Source of the DNA: DATAOG01 sp963757395
Lineage (GTDB): Bacteria > Pseudomonadota > Alphaproteobacteria > Geminicoccales > Geminicoccaceae
Reading direction: 5' to 3'
NCBI GenBank assembly: GCA_963757395.1
Contig: CAVWRK010000022.1
Span: forward strand, 1-64,000
DNA length: 64,000 bases
The translations under genes were made by a program, and so were the position numbers. Within the stretch, counting starts at the first letter, position 1. Each line of letters opens with the position of its first letter. Positions 19,540 through 28,181 of the stretch are shown one piece after another. Below the pieces are notes generated by a model. The model saw only the letters and a program-made list of their open reading frames with translations. It was not told the DNA's origin and searched no databases.

Positions 19540-19899
19540 ATGGGTTACCTGTTTCTAGTCGTCGCCCTCACGCTCAACGCCGCCGCCAACGTCCTGCTCA
19601 AGATCGGCACGACGCAGCTTGGCCGGATCGACGAGCCAGGATTCTTCGGCCGCCTCGTCTCGGACCACTACCTTCTGGCCGGCTTGCTCCTGTTCGCATT
19701 GAACGTCGTCTTCTACATCGCGGCGCTCACCCGGCTGAACCTGTCGACTGCCTATCCGATCATGGTCGCGGGCGGCGTGATCATCGTCGTCTCGATCTCG
19801 GTCTTCGTCCTGCGGGAGACCGTGACACCGCTCCAGATGCTGGGCCTGACACTGCTCGTTTTCGGCATCGCCCTGGTCGGCCATAGCAGCCTCACGTGA
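19540..19899 (+). CDS. Small SMR/EamA-type membrane transporter
   Basis: A 119-aa protein with four membrane helices: residues 2-22 (GYLFLVVALTLNAAANVLLK), 43-62, 66-88 and 95-115. It ends in LLVFGIALVGHS. The size and LNLSTAYPIMVAGG plus ETVTPLQMLGL fit the small multidrug resistance / ArnE-EamA group, several of which flip undecaprenyl-linked sugars. It heads a five-gene operon with a UbiA-type prenyltransferase, so a lipid-linked sugar flippase role is likelier than drug efflux; this is inference. It works as a dimer if it follows the family. Confidence 0.83.
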   Translation: MGYLFLVVALTLNAAANVLLKIGTTQLGRIDEPGFFGRLVSDHYLLAGLLLFALNVVFYIAALTRLNLSTAYPIMVAGGVIIVVSISVFVLRETVTPLQMLGLTLLVFGIALVGHSSLT

Positions 19900-20939
19900 T
19901 CGGCATGCTCTACCTCGTCACCGGCGGCTCAGGCTTCCTCGGCATCAACCTGGTGCGCTTCCTGCTGGCGCACGGATACGCCGTGCGCTCGCTCGACATC
20001 GCGCCCTTCGACTATCGCGAGCGGGACGCGGTCGAGGTGATCCAGGGCGACATCCGAGACCGGGCGGTCGTCGACCGCGCCATGGCCGGGGTCGACATCG
20101 TCGTCCACAGCGCCGCCGCGCTGCCGCTCTACCGTCGGGACGAGATCTTCTCGACCGACGTCGAGGGCACGCGCATCCTCCTGGAGAGCGCGGCCAACCA
20201 CGGCGTCTCGCGGTTCATCCACATTTCGTCGACCGCGGTCTACGGCATCCCGGACCACCATCCGCTCCTGGAGCACGATCGCCTGGAAGGGGTCGGCCCC
20301 TACGGCGAAGCGAAGATCCGGTCCGAACAGCTCTGTCTGGACTACCGGGCCAAGGGTCTCTGCGTGCCCATCATCCGGCCCAAGACCTTCGTCGGTCCGG
20401 AACGGCTCGGGGTGTTCGAGCTCCTCTACGACTGGGCGTTCGACGGCCGGAATTTCCCGCTGCTTGGTGCGGGCGACAACCGCTATCAGCTGCTCGACGT
20501 GGAGGACCTGTGCCAGGCCATCCATCTGTGCGCGACCGGCGATCGGCGACTTGTCGACGACACCTTCAACGTCGGCGCCAAGGCGTTCGGCACGATGCGC
20601 GACGACTTCCAGGCGGTGCTCGATCATGCCGGCCACGGTAAGCGGGTCATCGGGTTTCCCGCCCGCCCTCTGATCTGGACATTGAAGGTCCTCGAGTCTC
20701 TACGACTCTCGCCGCTCTACCGATGGGTCTACGAGACCGCGGCGAAAGACAGCTTCGTCTCCATCGAGCGCATCGAGACCCGGCTCGGCTTGGTTCCGAG
20801 ATACTCCAACCAGGAGGCACTGATTCGCAATTACGATTGGTACGTCGCCAATCGCGACCGGATTCGCGGCACGTCCGGCATCTCGCATCGCGCGCCGTGG
20901 AAGCAGGGCATTTTGCGACTTGCCAAGCGCCTCTTTTAG
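19896..20939 (+). CDS. NAD-dependent epimerase/dehydratase family protein
   Basis: A 347-aa extended short-chain dehydrogenase. The NAD loop GGSGFLG is near residues 10-16, D/GDIRD follows the second strand, the Ser of HISSTAVYG and the Tyr of PYGEAKIRSE form the catalytic S-YxxxK set, and RPKTFVGPERLGVF is the substrate side. The family modifies nucleotide sugars or polyprenyl-linked sugars. The GTG at 19896 overlaps the previous stop (GTGA); an ATG at 19905 is an equally possible start. The C-terminal 60 residues are basic and may be membrane associated. Confidence 0.88.
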   Translation: MIGMLYLVTGGSGFLGINLVRFLLAHGYAVRSLDIAPFDYRERDAVEVIQGDIRDRAVVDRAMAGVDIVVHSAAALPLYRRDEIFSTDVEGTRILLESAANHGVSRFIHISSTAVYGIPDHHPLLEHDRLEGVGPYGEAKIRSEQLCLDYRAKGLCVPIIRPKTFVGPERLGVFELLYDWAFDGRNFPLLGAGDNRYQLLDVEDLCQAIHLCATGDRRLVDDTFNVGAKAFGTMRDDFQAVLDHAGHGKRVIGFPARPLIWTLKVLESLRLSPLYRWVYETAAKDSFVSIERIETRLGLVPRYSNQEALIRNYDWYVANRDRIRGTSGISHRAPWKQGILRLAKRLF

Positions 20940-20959
20940 CCTCGGGCGCTTTTTCGGCT

Positions 20960-22531
20960 ATGGTAACCGCTGGCGAGGACGAGGCCGATCATCGAGATGA
21001 AGTGATCGGCCCCGAGCGATCCCTGTGGCGCGCCGAGGTGAGACGGCTGGATGCACAGGGCATCAGGATGGAGCTTGTAGTGCCCCGATCTGATCGACGG
21101 ACGGACGTCGCGGAGCGCCCGATACCGCTGGTCGTGGGGCTGGAAGGGACGCTGGTCGGCACCGATCTGCTGATCGAGGCCCTGTTCACGCTGGCCAAGC
21201 GCAGGCCGCTCCGTCTTCTGATGGTGCCCTTCTGGCTCGCAGGGGGCAGGGCCTGCCTCAAGCGTCGCTTGGCCGAGGAAGCCGCTCCGGATGTCCGCAC
21301 CCTCCCCTACGACCGTGATCTGCTCGGCTTCCTCGAGGCGGAAAAGCGCCGGGGCGTGCCCATAGTTCTGGCCACCTCCGCCGACGAGAGGGTGGCTCAG
21401 GAGGTCGCGCGCCACCTCGGGCTGTTCGATGCCGTCCTCGCGAGCGACGGCACCACGGAGCTGACCGGGGATCGCAAGCGGAACCGGCTGGTCGCCGAGT
21501 TCGGCGCGCAGGGCTTCGACTACGCGGGCGGCAGCTGGCGCGACCGCGCCGTGTGGCATGCGGCTCGGGAGGCGATCCTCGTCCGGCCGACATCCGGGCT
21601 GTCCGCCGAGGTGGCCAGGACGACCAGCGTGGCGCGCGTGTTCGAGGGAGGGTCCTCGAGCTTGTATTTCTACTTCAGAGCGCTCCGCCCGTATCAGTGG
21701 CTCAAGAATATCTTGGTGTTCGTGCCTCTGATGGCTGCCCATCGTCTCGGTGAGGACGATCTGCTCGGGCAGGCACTCCTGGCCCTGGTGGCCTTCAGCC
21801 TCTGCGCCTCGAGCGCCTATATCCTCAACGACCTGATGGACCTGTCGAGCGACCGGCACCACCCGCGCAAGAAGAACCGGCCCCTGGCATCCGGACGGGT
21901 GCGTCCGGCTCACGCCATCGGCCTGATACCGGTTCTCCTGGCTTCCGGGGTCGCTTGCGCGCTCCTCCTGCCGCCGTCCTTTCTCGGTGTTCTGGCGGTC
22001 TACTATGTCCTCACGCTGGCCTATTCCGTCCGCCTGAGGGACCTGGTCATCCTGGACGTGCTGGTGCTGGCCGGGCTCTACACGATGCGCGTCATGGCCG
22101 GCTCGGCTGCGGTGGGCATTCCGCCAACGGCCTGGCTCCTCGCGTTTTGCGTCTTCCTGTTCTTCAGCCTCGCCATGGTCAAGCGCTACGCCGAGCTGGT
22201 CGCCATGCGTGCGACCGAGGGCTTGCACGCCCACGCGCGCGCCTACCTCCTCGAGGACAGCGAGCTGCTCGCGGCGCTCGGCGGCGCCAGCGGCTATCTC
22301 GCGGTCCTCGTCCTCGCGCTCTACATCACCAGCGACACAGCGCATACCCTCTATGGTCGCCAGCAGTTCATCTGGCTGGTCTGCGTGCTGCTGCTGTACT
22401 GGATCAGCTACATGTGGCTGATGGCGCACCGTGCCCGCATGCACGACGACCCTCTGGTCTTCGCGCTCCGCGATCGCGTCAGTCAGATCCTCATTGCCCT
22501 GATGGCCGTGATCCTGTTCGTTGCGACATGA
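20960..22531 (+). CDS. UbiA family prenyltransferase with N-terminal degenerate HAD domain
   Basis: A 523-aa fusion. Residues 50-240 are a HAD-like domain but the motif that should read D-x-D-G-T is GLEGTL (G60, E62), and the usual GDSxxD is GGSWRD, so phosphatase activity is probably lost. Residues 245-523 are a UbiA transferase: RPYQWLKNILVFVPL, the Asp-rich NDLMDLSSD at 290-298, SVRLRDLVILD as second Asp motif, and about eight membrane segments. Relatives include decaprenyl-phosphate phosphoribosyltransferase. An upstream open frame overlaps the epimerase gene; the ATG at 20960, 20 nt after it, was chosen, with 21069 as an alternative. Confidence 0.87.
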   Translation: MVTAGEDEADHRDEVIGPERSLWRAEVRRLDAQGIRMELVVPRSDRRTDVAERPIPLVVGLEGTLVGTDLLIEALFTLAKRRPLRLLMVPFWLAGGRACLKRRLAEEAAPDVRTLPYDRDLLGFLEAEKRRGVPIVLATSADERVAQEVARHLGLFDAVLASDGTTELTGDRKRNRLVAEFGAQGFDYAGGSWRDRAVWHAAREAILVRPTSGLSAEVARTTSVARVFEGGSSSLYFYFRALRPYQWLKNILVFVPLMAAHRLGEDDLLGQALLALVAFSLCASSAYILNDLMDLSSDRHHPRKKNRPLASGRVRPAHAIGLIPVLLASGVACALLLPPSFLGVLAVYYVLTLAYSVRLRDLVILDVLVLAGLYTMRVMAGSAAVGIPPTAWLLAFCVFLFFSLAMVKRYAELVAMRATEGLHAHARAYLLEDSELLAALGGASGYLAVLVLALYITSDTAHTLYGRQQFIWLVCVLLLYWISYMWLMAHRARMHDDPLVFALRDRVSQILIALMAVILFVAT

Positions 22532-24327
22532 CCGCCTTGGACCTATGCTGGCGGTCGCGCCCAGAGTGGCACCGAAGCCTGGCCGCGCAGTTGCTTCTGG
22601 CCATTTGCCTGCCCCTCGCGACGGCGGCGCTGGCCGACCAGGCCGCCGTTCCGCCGCCGGATCAGGCCGCCCGGTATCGGGCGGACGTGCCCAAGACGAT
22701 CGTCGAGCTTCAGCAGTTCCGGCGCAGCCAGTCGATTGCCGCCGAGGGGACCGGAAACCGCCGCGGCACGGCCACCCTGATCGGGCTCAACCCTTACATC
22801 AACGCCTGGTTTCTGCTGACCCTGGACTGGGGCGATGCCGGGGAGCGCGCGAGCTATCACCTGGAGAACCCCGACCCGCGCGGGCAGCATCTGAGCCTGG
22901 CCGAGAGCCAGCCCCATGGCATCCTGGTCTCGACCGGCAACGGTAGCTTCGCCTGCGACCTCTGGTCGGGTGATCCCACCCCCTTGAAGCAGGCAAGCAA
23001 CTCGTCCCTGCCCTATGCCCCCCTTTGCGAGGATCATCTCTATCTGCGCAACCAGGTCGCCGGGCACCGGACCGACCTGGAGCGGGTGACCGACTTCCTG
23101 CGGGACTACGTCTGGAGCGGGGAGGAGATCGTCGGCTTTGTACGCGACGAGTTCTTCCGCGACGCCTTTGTCGATAAGGGCACCGCGAGCATGGCTTCTG
23201 ATGCCGGACCACAGCCCGAGGGCGCCCCCAGACCGGCTGCTGTGGACGCCGCCTATGCCGAGCGCGCCGTGACGCCCGAGCATCTCGTCATCGATGTCGC
23301 GGGTCCGGCCTCGGGTCAGCTCACGCTCGGGCACTGGTATCAGGTCAGCAAGCTGCCGGGCATCTACTTGAGCGCCATGCAGCCGCAGGCCATCGCCAGG
23401 GAGATACTCGAGAGCTACCCGGGCCTCGCGAGCCCTCTCGATGCGGTCGAGGCTGACGCGCTCGACTACCTGGTGGCCTTCGACCTCGGGGCGTTCGATC
23501 TCGGCTTTGCCCTGGGCACGGATCATCCCCGGGTCGGCTGGTCGCCGCGTCCGCCCGACACGGTCCGGAACGACGCTCTGCCCGGACCGGACGGCATCGG
23601 CACGTCCGCGCCGCTGGTCACGACCGGCATGGTCAGCCCGGAGCTGGTCGGCCGGACCGTCGCGGCCTTCACCGGCGGCTTCAAGCGCGAGCACGGCGCC
23701 TTCAAATACGGCGATTTCGCGACCCTGAACGGGGGTAGTCACTATGGCTTCATCGAAGCGGGCGTGGTCTTCAGCAAGCTGCAGCCGGGGCTTGCGACCC
23801 TGCTGGTCGACGACGACGGCTCGGTCGACATGAAGACCTGGTCCGCCGCCGACGACCCCGCGCTCGCCAGGATCCGCTATGCGCGCCAGAACGGCGTGCC
23901 TCTGGTCGAGCCTGATCCAGCGACCAGTGCGCCCGAGCCCGGCGCTCTGGTCGCGCGCTGGGGTGCGGGCAACTGGTCCGGCTCTGCCGAGGGCAAGTTC
24001 CGCACGCTGCGCGCCGGCGCCTGCCTGCAGGAAAGCGCTGGCCGCCGCTTCCTGATCTATGGCTACTTCTCGACCGCCACGCCCTCGGCCATGGCCCGGG
24101 TCTTCCAGGCCTACGGCTGCCGCTACGCGATGCAGCTCGACATCAACGCGCTGGAGCACACCTATCTTGCCCTCTACCTGCGCCAGGGCGACCGGGTCGT
24201 GGTACAGCATCTGGTCCAGGGCATGGAGGAGGTCGACAAGGATGCCGACGGTGAGCTGATTCCCCGGTTCATCGGCTTCCCCGACAACCGCGATTTCTTC
24301 TACCTGGTCCGACGCGAGGGGCGCTGA
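22528..24327 (+). CDS. Secreted protein, possibly phosphodiester glycosidase-like
   Basis: A 599-aa protein with an N-terminal signal (hydrophobic residues 18-35, LAAQLLLAICLPLATAALA). The C-terminal half has FTGGFKREHGAF near residue 381, LLVDDDGSVDMKTW, and near the end MQLDINALEHTYLALY. This G-G-F plus D-x-N layout recalls the phosphodiester glycosidase (NAGPA/DUF2233) fold. The first 250 residues are of unknown type. The ATG overlaps the UbiA stop (ATGA), so it belongs firmly to this operon. The assignment is tentative; a hypothetical secreted protein is the safe name. Confidence 0.6.
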   Translation: MTALDLCWRSRPEWHRSLAAQLLLAICLPLATAALADQAAVPPPDQAARYRADVPKTIVELQQFRRSQSIAAEGTGNRRGTATLIGLNPYINAWFLLTLDWGDAGERASYHLENPDPRGQHLSLAESQPHGILVSTGNGSFACDLWSGDPTPLKQASNSSLPYAPLCEDHLYLRNQVAGHRTDLERVTDFLRDYVWSGEEIVGFVRDEFFRDAFVDKGTASMASDAGPQPEGAPRPAAVDAAYAERAVTPEHLVIDVAGPASGQLTLGHWYQVSKLPGIYLSAMQPQAIAREILESYPGLASPLDAVEADALDYLVAFDLGAFDLGFALGTDHPRVGWSPRPPDTVRNDALPGPDGIGTSAPLVTTGMVSPELVGRTVAAFTGGFKREHGAFKYGDFATLNGGSHYGFIEAGVVFSKLQPGLATLLVDDDGSVDMKTWSAADDPALARIRYARQNGVPLVEPDPATSAPEPGALVARWGAGNWSGSAEGKFRTLRAGACLQESAGRRFLIYGYFSTATPSAMARVFQAYGCRYAMQLDINALEHTYLALYLRQGDRVVVQHLVQGMEEVDKDADGELIPRFIGFPDNRDFFYLVRREGR

Positions 24328-25340
24328 TGAGCAGGTGGCAGACGCTGGTGGTGGTCGTCGGTGTCATGCTCTTTGACACCGGCGCAGGTGCGGCGAGCGA
24401 ACTCGCACAGCGAAACGAGTTGCTGTTCCAAGAGCTGCAGGCGGTCCACGACCTCTCCGAGCGGCAGATGGCGGACCTGCGCGCGATCTTCGCCGGCTCC
24501 GGCGTGATCGGCCAGGGCAACCCCGCGATCACCGAGCATCCGGTCACCCCTGAGCAGTGCCGGGCCAAGCTTGCTCAGCAATCCGTGAACTACGCCGACC
24601 CGGCGTTCGAAAAAATTTGCGGCGGCAAGTACATGGCGCCGCTCTACGACCCGGCGCACCAGCGCCCTGAGGACGCCAGGGCCTGCATCGACCAGTTCGA
24701 GTTCCCGGACATCCCCTGCACCTACCCCGTGGTCTGGGTCAAGGCCCGCGAGGCGGCCGAGATCTGCCAGGCGATCGGCAAGCGGCTCTGCGATGCGCAC
24801 GAATGGGAAGGTGCGTGCGCCGGCGCGCTCGAACCGCCCGACTATCGCTTCGACCTCGCCAAGGGCGTGAGCCCGAACACCGCAGTCGAGCGCCTGCGCA
24901 AGCTCCACAACCAGGCCGACGCGGGGGCCAAGACCTGGAGCTATGGTCTCTCCTACCAACAGGGCGTGTGCGCCGCGGCGGGCCACAAGAGCTCGACCTG
25001 CGACGGCGGCGGCTGGTCGAAATGCGGCTCGAACACCTACCCGACCGGCGATTTCCCGGGCTGCCACAGCCCACTTCAGGTCTACGACCTGAACGGCAAC
25101 GCCGCCGAGCACATGAACCTGCCGCTAGCGGAAGACCAGATGGCGAGCCGCGGCAGCATCGAGCTCGGCTACACCGAGATGAAGGGCAGCTGGTTCATCT
25201 TCGACACCTACCGGGCGCATGAGGACTGGTGCCGCTGGCGCGCCCCCTACTGGCACGGCAGCCGGGTCATGGACCCCAAGAGCCACGCCAACTACCACCT
25301 CAGCTTCCGCTGCTGCAAAAGCCTTGACGCCGCCAACTGA
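24327..25340 (+). CDS. Secreted SUMF1/formylglycine-generating-enzyme-like protein
   Basis: A 337-aa protein with a signal peptide (residues 1-22) and an FGE-sulfatase fold of the SUMF1/EgtB type: GKRLCDAHEWEGAC (cf. RLPTEAEWEYA), YDLNGNAAEHMNL (cf. the GNVWEW turn) and a final LSFRCCKS. More than a dozen cysteines in several pairs suggest disulfides in the periplasm. Homologues either oxidise sulfatase cysteine to formylglycine or act as ligand-binding or lectin-like modules; the two-Cys copper site was not proved here. The start overlaps the previous stop (TGATG). It is the last gene of the operon, with no sulfatase gene in the window. Confidence 0.75.
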   Translation: MSRWQTLVVVVGVMLFDTGAGAASELAQRNELLFQELQAVHDLSERQMADLRAIFAGSGVIGQGNPAITEHPVTPEQCRAKLAQQSVNYADPAFEKICGGKYMAPLYDPAHQRPEDARACIDQFEFPDIPCTYPVVWVKAREAAEICQAIGKRLCDAHEWEGACAGALEPPDYRFDLAKGVSPNTAVERLRKLHNQADAGAKTWSYGLSYQQGVCAAAGHKSSTCDGGGWSKCGSNTYPTGDFPGCHSPLQVYDLNGNAAEHMNLPLAEDQMASRGSIELGYTEMKGSWFIFDTYRAHEDWCRWRAPYWHGSRVMDPKSHANYHLSFRCCKSLDAAN

Positions 25341-25434
25341 ACGGATGTGGCATCTGAGGTTGAGATCGAAGATGGATGTAGTCCTAGCGCCGACGGCTGC
25401 GAGCTTCCTCGATGAGTGCCGAGTGAAATAGCAA

Positions 25435-25860
25435 TGAGTCTTGATGAGATCCGATCAAGCTGGAAGCTATGGGATTTAGCATTGACGAGGAGGGTCGGCT
25501 CCCGAATAACACTGGCACTCAGGTACGACTGCATAACGGGGCAATCGTAAATTGCTTTGACAAGGGCAGCTTCAATGTCCAGGGGAGGAAAGGCTGCGCT
25601 CGGCGCACCAGCTCCAAGTACCACGGGAGCACCGGCAACACCAAAAGTGGAATCACTCAAGAAAATCTTTGTTGTCTATGGTCACGATGAGACGGCTTGC
25701 AATCAATCTGAGGCAATGCTGCGCCGATCGAAACTCAGCCGTTTCCCGGCGGACGCGAGGCGTTGGGCTCGGAAAGTAGCGAAGCGATGGGATTGCGGGT
25801 CAAGCATGAAACCGAGCAGAGCGCCGCGTTCGCCGTCGGTTTACCTGGCCGGGCTCAGCA
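25435..25860 (+). pseudogene. Remnant of TIR-like nucleotide-binding effector gene
   Basis: Two frames together carry the mid-part of a predicted nucleotide-binding (TIR-like) protein: NNTGTQVRLHNGAIVNCFDK and FNVQG in one, KKIFVVYGHDETACNQSEAMLRR in the next, and EQSAAFAV back in the first. The VYGHDE strand is the typical N-terminal strand of these TIR-like domains found in CBASS/Pycsar-type defence effectors. Frame changes near 25600 and 25750 and a missing C-terminus make it dead. It lies just after the glycan operon in a patch of lower GC. Confidence 0.6.
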
Positions 25861-26781
25861 CACGGCGATGATCGTGCAGGTCGAGTGCGCGTCCGCCAGC
25901 TGCGATCGGCCGGCGAGGTTCCCGGTGAGCGCGGCGAGGTGGACGATAAGCCCCTCGTCGCTCAGCAGATCGGCGAGCTCCGGGTCGCCGAGGAGATCGG
26001 TGATCGCTGTCGGCCGCCCGTCGACGTAGGCGATGACGCTGACCAGCCGGACGCCGTGGCTGTAGTCGGCGTAGCGCGCGCCGTGGGCGGTGCTGAGCGG
26101 CTGGATCGGATCGCCGTTGCCGCGGTGCCACCCGTAGATCGCGACCCGCCCCGGCTTCAAAAGCAGCCGGTTGGTGAGCACGAGATCCTTCTTGTCGCCC
26201 GCGACCAGCACACTGAGCGGCGCAGCTAGCGCAAAGCGCTGTTCGCGGATCTCGTGATCGTGCCACCAGTAGTAGGCGCTCGAGCGCATCCGGTCAGATG
26301 CCGGCAACGGTCGCGGCTGCAGCCGGACGTCCGCCTGCTCGTAGATCGCATCGACCATTTTCGGGGTCGGCAGCACGAAGCCGAAGCGGCCGGCGACCGC
26401 GAGCGCGGTCGGCAGAGCCATGGGGATGCGCAGGAAGTCGACGTCCGAGCCCAGCGCAAGATAGTCGGGCGTGACGCAGATCGTGACCCGGACCGGCCGG
26501 CCCCCGGCCGTGCCCTGCAACATGACCGGTCTGAGACGCCTGAGGAACGCCGGCAGGTCGCCTGCGAGCAGCGCATGGGCGATGACCGGCTCGCGGTCGG
26601 CCTCGCTCAGGCCTGCGGTCACGCGCACGAAGTCGCTGCCGGTCATCGCTTTCGCTGGCCGCGGCGGGATCGCCCGGGTAAGTGCGGGCGGGCACCGCTC
26701 GGCGGCCGCTGCCCCGACCGCCAGCAGACAGCAGCACGCAAGCGCGAGCGGCAGGATCGATCCCGATGCGGTATTCGCCAT
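25855..26781 (-). CDS. Secreted protein of unknown function
   Basis: A 308-aa protein with a clear signal peptide (hydrophobic residues 7-26, ending AAAAE). I recognise no domain. Conserved-looking segments are SAYYWWHDHEIREQRFALA, LTNRLLLKPGRVAIYGWHR, and HGARYADYSHGVRLVS in the C-terminal third, which recall a group of uncharacterised proteobacterial proteins. The His/Tyr-rich end could form an enzyme site, but that is speculation. The ATG after GGAGCAGGCGG was preferred to one 10 codons upstream. It overlaps the TIR-like remnant by a few bases. Confidence 0.78.
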   Translation of the reverse strand: MANTASGSILPLALACCCLLAVGAAAAERCPPALTRAIPPRPAKAMTGSDFVRVTAGLSEADREPVIAHALLAGDLPAFLRRLRPVMLQGTAGGRPVRVTICVTPDYLALGSDVDFLRIPMALPTALAVAGRFGFVLPTPKMVDAIYEQADVRLQPRPLPASDRMRSSAYYWWHDHEIREQRFALAAPLSVLVAGDKKDLVLTNRLLLKPGRVAIYGWHRGNGDPIQPLSTAHGARYADYSHGVRLVSVIAYVDGRPTAITDLLGDPELADLLSDEGLIVHLAALTGNLAGRSQLADAHSTCTIIAVC

Positions 26782-26840
26782 CCGCCTGCTCCCTGCGCGG
26801 CTCCCGGGCATGTTCCCCGACAGCTATACCGATCCCGGGT

Positions 26841-27482
26841 CTATAATCCAGCGCAATGCGTCGCTGCCTTGGGCGATGGAGGCTCGATAGTGCGTGTCTT
26901 GCGCGCGATCGCCCGCCCTCCGATCGTTAAGCTGCCGCGAAGGAGTCCACCACGATTCCAAGAAGTCGGGCTCGCGCACGGCCAGATCGGGCAGCGCCGT
27001 CCGAAATCCACTCCAGGTCCGCGCCAGGGCGCGCAGGACAGGCAAGGTTGGTGGGTAACCTCAGGTGCTGCCTCGACCCTAGGTCGAGTAGCAGGGGTCA
27101 GCCCGAACTGCTCCAGCATCATCTTTGCCCACCGCCATGCATCCTGGGCAATCGCGACCTCAGGGCGCTGCCGGCGCATGCGGTCACCGGACTTGGTCAG
27201 GCATTCGTAGGTTGGCCCGTCAGTAAGGATGACGGCCAGGGTGGCCCGGTATTCAGCCATCGCTGAGCAGAGGAGCGCCAGGGCATGACCGTCGAGCTCG
27301 GTCAGCACGTACATACCATGAACCTGAGCCGAAATCGTGTCCCAGTAATGGCCAGCAACATCATCGAGCCATGCCGGGTAAGGCAATGTTCCCCGAAGCG
27401 GCATAGGTTCGTAATGATTTGCTCGATCCACCCGGTAGGTACCCTGCAGCCGTTTGAGACCGCTTGGCTTTTTGGCAGGCAT
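26841..27482 (-). pseudogene. Phage P27-type terminase small subunit, altered C-terminus
   Basis: The first 125 residues read as a P27-family terminase small subunit: LKRLQGTYRVDRANHYEPMP, YPAWLDDVAGHYWDTI, YVLTELDGHALALLCSAMAEY and AIAQDAWRWAKMMLEQFGL. The subunit recognises phage DNA for packaging. After PATRPRVEA the remaining 75 residues are low-complexity and unlike the family (about 150 aa in total), so the end is shifted or replaced. A GGAGAAAG site precedes the ATG. No large terminase, portal or integrase is present; this is a stranded phage gene about 600 bp from tRNA-Ser. Confidence 0.68.
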
Positions 27483-28073
27483 TTGACTTTCTCCGAATGA
27501 AAGTTGCCGCGGCGCAAACGGAAGCCCGCTGCGCGTGGTCCTCCCCCAAGTTGACTCGGAAATCGAACCCCTATGGGGATATAGGATAAACAGCCGATTA
27601 ATAGGATCAGGCTGGGACGCCGTCAAGATCTGCGTCGCTGCGCTGACCAGATGCCTGCACCGAGCCAGAAGACGACCGTGTGAGGTTGGCCATCGTCCGG
27701 CCGGTCCAATGGATGACCTTGCCGGGCGGACGGTCATGGTCAACCGGCACCGGAAGGATGAGCGTTGGTGGGAGGTGCCACTTGCTCGGCGGCGAACGAA
27801 AACGGTGGCTAAGGAGACTCGGGTGATGACGACCGCTCGAGTCTCAGGACCTGCCCTCCGGGATGCTGCGACTAAGATTCAGCCGCCGGCAGTCCGGCAA
27901 CGACCGGGGGAACAGCTGCGCTCCGTGTCTGCCCTGCTCGGCGAATGTCCTCCCAGGAGGTTCATAACGCTACCCGGAGGGCGCAACGCCGGACTCGACG
28001 TGGGGATTAATGTAGGGTCTGAACTGACGTATCTGCAAATCTCACTTTTTATTCAGTTATTTAAAGTCATGAA
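27483..28073. other. AT-richer spacer between phage remnant and tRNA-Ser
   Basis: No gene-like frame. The last 80 bp before the tRNA 3' end are clearly AT-rich (ACTTTTTATTCAGTTA and similar), as at the border of an inserted element. Open frames that run from here across the tRNA gene are artefacts. I found no second copy of the tRNA 3' end that would mark an attachment site. Confidence 0.4.
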
Positions 28074-28162
28074 TGGCGGATGGGGTGGGATTCGAACCCA
28101 CGAGGGGCAGGACCCCTGCCGGTTTTCAAGACCGGTGCCTTCAACCGCTCGGCCACCCATCC
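28074..28162 (-). tRNA. tRNA-Ser (UGA)
   Basis: Reverse-strand gene with acceptor GGATGGG/CCCATCC, an anticodon arm CCGGT-CTTGAAA-ACCGG giving UGA, the long class II variable arm, the T loop TTCGAAT and an encoded CCA. The mature part without CCA is 28077-28162. The 3' end faces the phage-like region, the usual side for integration. Confidence 0.95.
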
Positions 28163-28181
28163 AATCATCGCGGCTCTGCAT

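Noticed and set aside
20936..22444. Long open frame antisense to the HAD-UbiA gene
   Set aside because: High-GC shadow frame rich in Gln, Arg, His and Glu with no family motif; the sense strand has clear UbiA motifs.
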